In this document: piece by piece, positions 6,761 to 10,675 of the stretch
How positions within the stretch are numbered: the stretch's first letter is position 1
Layout of the letters: each line of letters begins with the position of its first letter
Assembly (NCBI GenBank): GCA_002361095.1
Contig: DERU01000055.1
Coordinates: 10,104 to 20,778, forward strand
Direction: 5' to 3'
Source: Lachnospiraceae bacterium UBA3332
Lineage (GTDB): Bacteria; Bacillota; Clostridia; Lachnospirales; Lachnospiraceae
Length of the DNA stretch: 10,675 nucleotides
The notes under the pieces: generated by a model
Database searches by the model: none
Told to the model about the DNA's origin: nothing
What the model saw: only the letters and a program-made list of their open reading frames with translations
Position numbers and translations under genes: made by a program

Positions 6761-6934
6761 ATGTTGAACTGCAAATATGTTGTGGAAAGTATTGACGGGG
6801 ATTATGCGAATCTGCGCCGGTGCGATATACCGGACGGGGAGACCAAGCTTGTGGCACGCGCGCTTTTGCCGGAAAATATTGCCGAGGGGACGCGGCTGCA
6901 GTATGAGATGCTGCAATATCATGTGGAGGAATAA
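6761..6934 (+). CDS. Small conserved-looking protein, DUF3006-like (57 aa)
   Basis: A 57-codon gene starting MLNCKYVVESIDGDYANLRR and ending YEMLQYHVEE. ATG at 6761 follows GAGGT (6751-6755) at 5 bases, and the stop is TAA at 6932-6934. The composition is that of a real compact soluble protein, with alternating hydrophobic strands and no membrane segment. The pattern of an N-terminal VESIDGDYANL strand pair followed by ARALLPENIAEG resembles the small beta-rich DUF3006-type proteins (a 'DR.EG..A.L' strand pair, then a 'LP....EG' segment). I make that comparison from memory and function is unknown. It lies directly downstream of the pseudoknot-capable stems and 7 bases upstream of the next promoter's -35 box, so it looks like a separate short transcript. 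Confidence 0.7.
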   Translation: MLNCKYVVESIDGDYANLRRCDIPDGETKLVARALLPENIAEGTRLQYEMLQYHVEE

Positions 6935-6941
6935 AAAAACA

Positions 6942-6970
6942 TTGACAACAGCGTGCCAGTGATGTATCCT
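6942..6970 (+). promoter_or_regulatory. Promoter of the ABC-2 exporter operon
   Basis: A perfect TTGACA (-35) at 6942-6947 is separated by 17 bases from TATCCT (-10, four of six consensus bases) at 6965-6970. Transcription would begin near 6977, inside the palindrome that follows, leaving a leader of about 110-155 bases before the ATPase gene. It is the only strong promoter seen between the small gene's stop and the ATPase gene. Confidence 0.6.
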
Positions 6971-6990
6971 TGTATTAAACCAATAATACA
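6971..6990. promoter_or_regulatory. Operator-like palindrome TGTATTA-N6-TAATACA
   Basis: TGTATTA (6971-6977) and TAATACA (6984-6990) are perfect reverse complements separated by AACCAA. The site abuts the -10 box and covers the likely +1, where a bound protein would block initiation. ABC-2 exporters of this kind are commonly controlled by GntR-family (YtrA-subgroup) repressors bound to such palindromes, so I infer a GntR-type operator. No gntR-like gene is in the window. Confidence 0.55.
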
Positions 6991-7077
6991 GAAACCCATT
7001 CCCTGCGTGTGCAGTGCCGCCGGAGCGGAAAGGGAAGCTGTGAAGGGCACGGATCCATGCGGGTTTGCCCCATGGAG
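6991..7077 (+). other. Structured-looking 5' leader of the ABC-2 operon
   Basis: Several short complementary segments occur in the untranslated leader: TTCCCT (6999-7004) with AGGGAA (7031-7036), CCGC-CGGA-GCGG (7017-7028), and TCCATG (7054-7059) with CATGGA (7071-7076). AAACCC (6992-6997) can also pair with GGGTTT (7061-7066), which lies in the loop of the last hairpin. That hairpin includes part of the GGAG (7074-7077) that could serve the upstream ATG at 7089. I cannot match it to a named riboswitch, and chance complementarity is possible. Confidence 0.25.
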
Positions 7078-7130
7078 CGTAAACAAAAATGATTGCGGGA
7101 AACCAGATTTTGGTAGAAACGGAGTGGCAT

Positions 7131-7868
7131 ATGCTGGAAATCATGGATTTTTCAAAATCCTATACAAAAGACAAGCGGGCGGTGGAATCTTTGAATTTTG
7201 TGGTACCGGACGGTCAGATCACCGGGTTTATCGGTCATAACGGAGCGGGCAAGACTACCACGCTGCGCTGTGTTGCGGGGATCCTGGACTTTACGGAAGG
7301 GACGATTCGTATCGACGGGCACGATATCCGAAAGGAGCCGGTCAAGGCCAAACGGGTGATGGCGTTTTTACCGGACAATCCGGATCTGTATGATTTTATG
7401 ACCGGCATTCAGTATCTGAAATTTGTGGCGGATTTATACCGGATTTCCGGTGAGGAGCGCACCAAGCGGATTGCCCGCTATGCCGAGATTTATAAAATGA
7501 CGGGAGCGCTGGGAAGTTCGGTTTCGGCCTACAGCCATGGGATGAAGCAGAAGCTGGCCCTTATATCGGCCCTGATCCGCGCCCCCAAGCTGCTTTTGCT
7601 GGATGAGCCTTTTGTGGGTCTGGATCCGGCGGCGGCTTTTGAGACGAAAAAGCTGCTGCGGGAGATTTGCGACCAGGGCGGTTCGGTGTTGTTTTCCACC
7701 CATGTGTTGGAGGTGGCGGAGAAATTGTGCGACCGCATCGCCATTATCCGCAGCGGGAAGCTGGTGGAGGAGGGGCCGACAGAGCAGATCGTGGGAAAAG
7801 AAGGTCTGGAAGCCGTATTTTTGGAGTTGGAGCAGGAGAGAAGCGGGGTGGAGGAGAATCATGCGTGA
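7131..7868 (+). CDS. ABC-2 type exporter ATP-binding protein
   Basis: A 245-residue cytosolic ATPase that would power the membrane protein encoded next. Motifs are Walker A GHNGAGKT (35-42), signature SHGMKQK (135-141, a variant of LSGGQ), Walker B LLLLDEP (154-160) and switch His191 in STHVLE. The Q-loop position reads FLPDNPDLYD (79-88), with no glutamine, as I recall for other members of this subgroup. I prefer the ATG at 7131: GGAG (7121-7124) lies 6 bases upstream and the product starts MLEIMDFSKSY as the family usually does. The ATG at 7089 would add 14 residues and has a weaker site (GGAG, 11 bases away). The end overlaps the permease start by 8 bp, so translation is probably coupled. 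Substrate is unknown. Confidence 0.92.
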   Translation: MLEIMDFSKSYTKDKRAVESLNFVVPDGQITGFIGHNGAGKTTTLRCVAGILDFTEGTIRIDGHDIRKEPVKAKRVMAFLPDNPDLYDFMTGIQYLKFVADLYRISGEERTKRIARYAEIYKMTGALGSSVSAYSHGMKQKLALISALIRAPKLLLLDEPFVGLDPAAAFETKKLLREICDQGGSVLFSTHVLEVAEKLCDRIAIIRSGKLVEEGPTEQIVGKEGLEAVFLELEQERSGVEENHA

Positions 7869-9438
7869 GTTATGGCAGTTAAGTAAAGTGGGTTTTTTAC
7901 AGATGCTAAACGCCCTGCAGGTATCCAGGGGGAAGAAAAAACGGTTCGGCGCCGCAGGGGCGCTGGCCCTGATTGCTTTTCTGGCGCTTTATCTGTCCGG
8001 CCTGTATAGCAATATGCTGGGAAGTATGTTGGTGCAGGCAGGGGTGGGAGAGTTTTTTGTCCCGGTGATGGCGCTGCTGGTGACGCCCATCGGCCTTGTA
8101 TTTACGTTGCCTTCTGCGGGCAGCGCCCTGTTTGGGGGAAAGGATACGGATTTTCTTTTGTCCCTTCCGGTGGGGATCTTCCATGTGGCATTTTCCAAGA
8201 TGGCAGCCCTGTATGTGGAAAATCTTTTGTTTTCGGGATTGTGGATGGTTCCGGTGGGGATTGCGGCTTATTATTATGGAATTGTGCCGGATGCAGGGTG
8301 CTTTTTGCGGCTTTTGGTAGTGATTGTGGCCCTGCCCTTTTGGGGTACGCTGTTGTCGGGAATCGGCGGCCTTTTGATGGCCTTTTTGGGCAGCCGGGCC
8401 AGGCATAGGGCGCTGATGCAGAACTTGGCCGGTATTGTGCTGTTTGCGGTATTGTTTGTGGGCAGTATGCAGATCAACCGCTTGTCGGAGGTGCTTTTGG
8501 CCGGGCGGCAGGAAGCGGAGCGGTTGTTTGCGACCTGGCTTTTTGTGTTCGGATGGATGGGCAGGGGACTTGCGGGAGACGTGGGTGCGCTGGTTCTGGC
8601 ACTTCTGGTCAGTGTCCTTCCTTTCGTGGGATTTGTCTGGCTGTTTTCTATGGGATACCGCAAAATTCTCTCCGGGCTGCAGTCGCGTATTTTGAGGAGT
8701 GATTACCGGCTGGGGCAGATGAAGGCGCAGGGGCAGGGGCTGGCCATTCTGAAAAAAGAGTTGATCCGTTTGTTCAATACACCCGCATATCTGATGAACT
8801 GCTGTATCAGCGCGGTGCTTCTGGTGGGCTTTGCCGTGTGGGTGGCGGTAGACCAAAAGAATATGTCTGTTTTTGTGGAAGTGATGGGAAAAGAATGGAT
8901 GGCGCCCCTGTTTTTGGCTTGTATGGAACTGATGGTGTCCATGCTGTATCCCTCTGCCGTGTCGATCAGCCTGGAAGGAAACGCGATCTGGATTTTGAAG
9001 GAAGCGCCGGTGGATACCAAAACGCTTTTTGCCGCAAAGGCGGCGCTGAATCTGATTGTAGCGGTTCCGGTCGTGTTTTTGACTACGTTGCTTTTTATAA
9101 TTTCCGGTTTTGTGACGGTACCGGAGGGGGGATGCATGTTTTTGGTTTGCCTGGCCCTGGGGACGTTTCTTGCGGAGGCCGGACTTGTTGTTAATCTGCA
9201 TTTTCCCAGCCTGGAGGCGGGCGATATGCGGGTCGTGAAAAATTCCGCTTCCGCCCTGATCAGCGTCTTTGGGGGACTGCTGTTTGCGGGGGTACTGTCG
9301 GCCCTGCTGCTGTTTACCAGGAATGTGGTTCCTTTTTTGGGATTTTGTCTGGCGCAGACGGCGGTGCTCGCCCTGCTGGCGGCAGGGGCATGGAAATACC
9401 TGGGACGGCGCGGCGCACAGCTTTTCCGGGAATTGTGA
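7861..9438 (+). CDS. ABC-2 type exporter permease (about 12 membrane segments)
   Basis: A 525-residue integral membrane protein, the transmembrane partner of the ATPase whose gene it overlaps (ATGCGTGA at 7861-7868). By eye there are about 12 hydrophobic segments, near 30-49, 66-88, 116-139, 146-176, 187-203, 239-264, 312-330, 347-366, 394-416, 424-444, 464-485 and 491-513, with a polar cytosolic stretch around 265-310. DTDFLLSLPV (95-104) and EGNAIWILKEAPV (372-384) recur in the two halves in the way I associate with the large putative ABC exporter family (ABC_export type). Length and C-terminus look complete, although the stop (9436-9438) coincides with the start of transposase homology. 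The exported compound is not predictable. GAGGAG upstream (7852-7857) is the ribosome site. Confidence 0.88.
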   Translation: MRELWQLSKVGFLQMLNALQVSRGKKKRFGAAGALALIAFLALYLSGLYSNMLGSMLVQAGVGEFFVPVMALLVTPIGLVFTLPSAGSALFGGKDTDFLLSLPVGIFHVAFSKMAALYVENLLFSGLWMVPVGIAAYYYGIVPDAGCFLRLLVVIVALPFWGTLLSGIGGLLMAFLGSRARHRALMQNLAGIVLFAVLFVGSMQINRLSEVLLAGRQEAERLFATWLFVFGWMGRGLAGDVGALVLALLVSVLPFVGFVWLFSMGYRKILSGLQSRILRSDYRLGQMKAQGQGLAILKKELIRLFNTPAYLMNCCISAVLLVGFAVWVAVDQKNMSVFVEVMGKEWMAPLFLACMELMVSMLYPSAVSISLEGNAIWILKEAPVDTKTLFAAKAALNLIVAVPVVFLTTLLFIISGFVTVPEGGCMFLVCLALGTFLAEAGLVVNLHFPSLEAGDMRVVKNSASALISVFGGLLFAGVLSALLLFTRNVVPFLGFCLAQTAVLALLAAGAWKYLGRRGAQLFREL

Positions 9439-10352
9439 CATGATGTCCGTTCTTCTGGAAGGCGTCCTGGATGAGGAACTTGATGAAGGACTCGGCCATT
9501 CCAAGTACGATTACCGGTGAGATAGGATCCCATATGAAAGAACTCTGTGATATGGATATCTCCCACAGCACCATCAGCCGGATCACGGACAAGATACTTC
9601 CTATCGTCAAAGAATGGCAGGAACGTCCTTTCGAAGAAGTATATGCCGTTGTTTTTATGGATGCCATCCGCTACCATGTCCGCAGCGGGGGACGTATTGT
9701 AAAACGTGCGGTTTATATCGCCCCTGGCATTGATATGAGTGGGAAAAAGGGCGTACTGGGTATGTATGTGGGGGAAAACGAAAGCGCCAGATTCTGGCCC
9801 TCCATTATGAACGGTCTTAGGAACCGCGGCGTGGAGGATACCCTGACTGCCTGTGCAGATGGTCCCGCCGGCTTCCCGCAGGCCGAGATCCGGCATTGCA
9901 CCATTCATCAGATCCGGAACGCTACAAAATCCGTTTCTTACAAAGACATCAGGAAACTGATGGCAGACTTAAAGCATGTGTATGCTGCCCCGACAGAGGA
10001 AGCAGCCTTAAATGAACTGGAGCCGTTCCGGGATAAATGGGATGCCAAATATCCCAAAATCCATAAATCGTGGCATGGCAACCGGCCGACGCTTTCCACC
10101 TGTTTTAAATACCCGGAGGCAGTCAGACGCCTTATTTACACGACGAATGCCATTGAAGGATTCAACCGGCAGTTCCGCAAAGTAACCAAATCCAGGACTG
10201 TGTTTCCTATAGATGACAGTCTCTTAAAAATGCTGTATCTGGCAACGATGGACATCACGAAAAAATGGACCGGACATAGACAGGACTGGGGACAGATCCA
10301 CTCCCGGTTGGAGATTTATTTTGAGGAACGTCTGGCGGACAGAAAACTGTAA
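9437..10352 (+). pseudogene. IS256-family (Mutator-type) transposase, disrupted
   Basis: The reading frame is broken. An N-terminal piece (9437-9517) encodes DMMSVLLEGVLDEELDEGLG then HSKYDYR and stops at TGA 9518-9520. The rest continues in another frame from about 9513 (TGEIGSHMKEL) to TAA at 10352. Intact family members of about 400 residues have roughly 70 residues between these motifs, so a deletion has fused them out of frame. Numbered from an in-frame ATG at 9471, the DDE residues are retained: Asp64 (VVFMDAIRYHVR), Asp130 (CADGPAGFP) and Glu229 (NAIEGFNRQFRK). A second gap is likely near 9875-9885, where GFPQ runs directly into AEIRHCTIHQIRN without the 8-10 residues usually between. 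AIEGFNRQFRKVTKSRTVFP and the C-terminus are normal. Enzyme activity is not expected. Confidence 0.88.
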
Positions 10353-10378
10353 AAATGCCCTGAAAAAGGCAGGTCTTA

Positions 10379-10406
10379 TTGACATACCTAAAAATCCCTG
10401 TATAAT
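10379..10406 (+). promoter_or_regulatory. Near-consensus outward-facing promoter at the IS right side
   Basis: TTGACA (10379-10384) and TATAAT (10401-10406) both match the SigA consensus perfectly, with a 16-base spacer. Transcription would start near 10413, run out of the IS remnant, and meet a hairpin at once (10413-10446). It could drive whatever lies beyond the window, or a short RNA of the IS end. Confidence 0.55.
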
Positions 10407-10412
10407 GCAGAT

Positions 10413-10446
10413 AAGGGCAGAAACCGTAAAAACCGGCTCTGCCCTT
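10413..10446 (+). other. Stem-loop at the predicted transcript start
   Basis: AAGGGCAGA (10413-10421) pairs perfectly with TCTGCCCTT (10438-10446), and CCG/CGG (10424-10426 with 10434-10436) can add to it around an A-rich loop. CAGTAACG follows, not a T-run, so it is not a canonical intrinsic terminator. Its place right at the predicted +1 suggests a 5' hairpin of an outward transcript or a barrier in the IS end. Confidence 0.5.
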
Positions 10447-10453
10447 CAGTAAC

Positions 10454-10478
10454 GAGGCTGTAAATTTTTCTGTGTCTA
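10454..10478 (+). repeat. Probable right terminal inverted repeat of the IS256 remnant
   Basis: GAGGCTGTAAATTTTTCTGTGT followed by CTA resembles, from memory, the right ends of clostridial IS256-family elements (a GAGNCTGTAAA..TGTGTC pattern). It lies 101 bases after the transposase stop, a reasonable distance, and base composition becomes AT-rich just beyond it. No left partner is in the window for comparison, so the exact end is uncertain. Confidence 0.45.
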
Positions 10479-10675
10479 TGGAGGAAAAATCCTTCCGATA
10501 AGATTTAGATATGTACCGTATTCTGTCGAATTATTAGCTTGAATTTGGTGTCGATTTATCTTCCTGATTATAGTATTGCCAATTCTCATGGTCTTATACA
10601 GGAATGTCTGATTTTTTGCACCAAAAATAAAGCATCCCGGCTGCTTTTTTCCGTGGGCTCTGCCCACACCCGGCC
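10479..10675. other. AT-rich segment after the IS end, no supported gene
   Basis: Up to about 10628 this stretch is clearly richer in A and T than the rest of the window. A 63-codon minus-strand frame exists (GTG at 10667 to a stop at 10476), but it has no ribosome site and no recognisable features. I see no gene here. Confidence 0.5.
10629..10650 (+). terminator. Weak candidate intrinsic terminator
   Basis: AAAGCA (10629-10634) and TGCTTT (10642-10647) form a 6-bp stem around TCCCGGC, and the T-run continues to 10650. The stem holds only two G-C pairs, so it is weak. It would serve transcripts from the outward promoter at 10379-10406. GTGGGC/GCCCAC lies just after it but has no T-run. Confidence 0.25.

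Larger units (their letters stand above)
9437..10478 (+). mobile_element. Remnant of an IS256-family insertion sequence, left end missing
   Basis: Transposase homology begins immediately at the permease stop codon, and a probable right terminal repeat lies at 10454-10478. No left terminal repeat and no upstream transposase N-terminus are present, so the left end has been lost or fused to the permease gene. With at least one internal deletion the element cannot be self-mobile. It carries a near-consensus promoter pointing outward at its right side. Confidence 0.75.

Noticed and set aside
6991..7077. Cobalamin riboswitch, suggested by AAAGGGAA and GTGAA-like strings in the leader
   Set aside because: The GCCACTG-type core and the correct order of conserved blocks are missing, and the downstream gene is not a typical target.
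10476..10667. Minus-strand 63-codon frame at the right edge
   Set aside because: GTG start without ribosome site, spans the probable IS end, no recognisable motif.

Overview
The window looks like a chromosomal segment of a low-to-mid GC Gram-positive gut anaerobe of the Lachnospiraceae (Clostridium cluster XIVa) type. This is inferred from strong AGGAGG-type ribosome binding sites, tightly packed same-strand genes, the protein families present, and intergenic repeats whose look I associate with that family. No rRNA, tRNA, CRISPR array or phage gene is visible.

Bases 1-5630 hold five plus-strand genes with short gaps, probably one or two operons. They are a VanZ-like membrane protein (cut by the window edge), a LacX-type aldose 1-epimerase family protein, a histidine phosphatase family protein, and the two subunits of a heterodimeric ABC exporter. 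The exporter shows the expected asymmetry. The first subunit has Asp for the catalytic Glu and Gln for the switch His. The second has a normal ATP site but an LSQGQ signature.

Bases 5631-5981 separate this operon from a convergent DtxR/MntR-type metalloregulator gene (minus strand, 5982-6350). Almost the whole gap is a 315-bp inverted repeat with arms of about 146 and 149 bases around a 20-base loop. The three arm differences in its outer 80 bp are all G.U wobbles if the plus strand is transcribed.

Bases 6351-6760 contain the regulator's promoter and a palindrome-rich block. The block has a perfect 11-bp-arm palindrome and an interlocked, pseudoknot-capable pair of stems ending just before a 57-codon gene (6761-6934). 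That small gene is short enough to be missed by routine annotation.

Bases 6935-9438 hold a promoter, a 7-7 operator-like palindrome placed over the likely transcription start, a structured-looking leader, and a two-gene ABC-2 type exporter (ATPase and 525-residue permease, overlapping by 8 bp).

Directly after the permease stop lies a decayed IS256-family transposase (9437-10352) with a large frame-disrupting deletion and probably a second small one. It is followed by a near-consensus outward-facing promoter, a hairpin and a probable right terminal repeat. The last ~200 bases are AT-rich with no supported gene.
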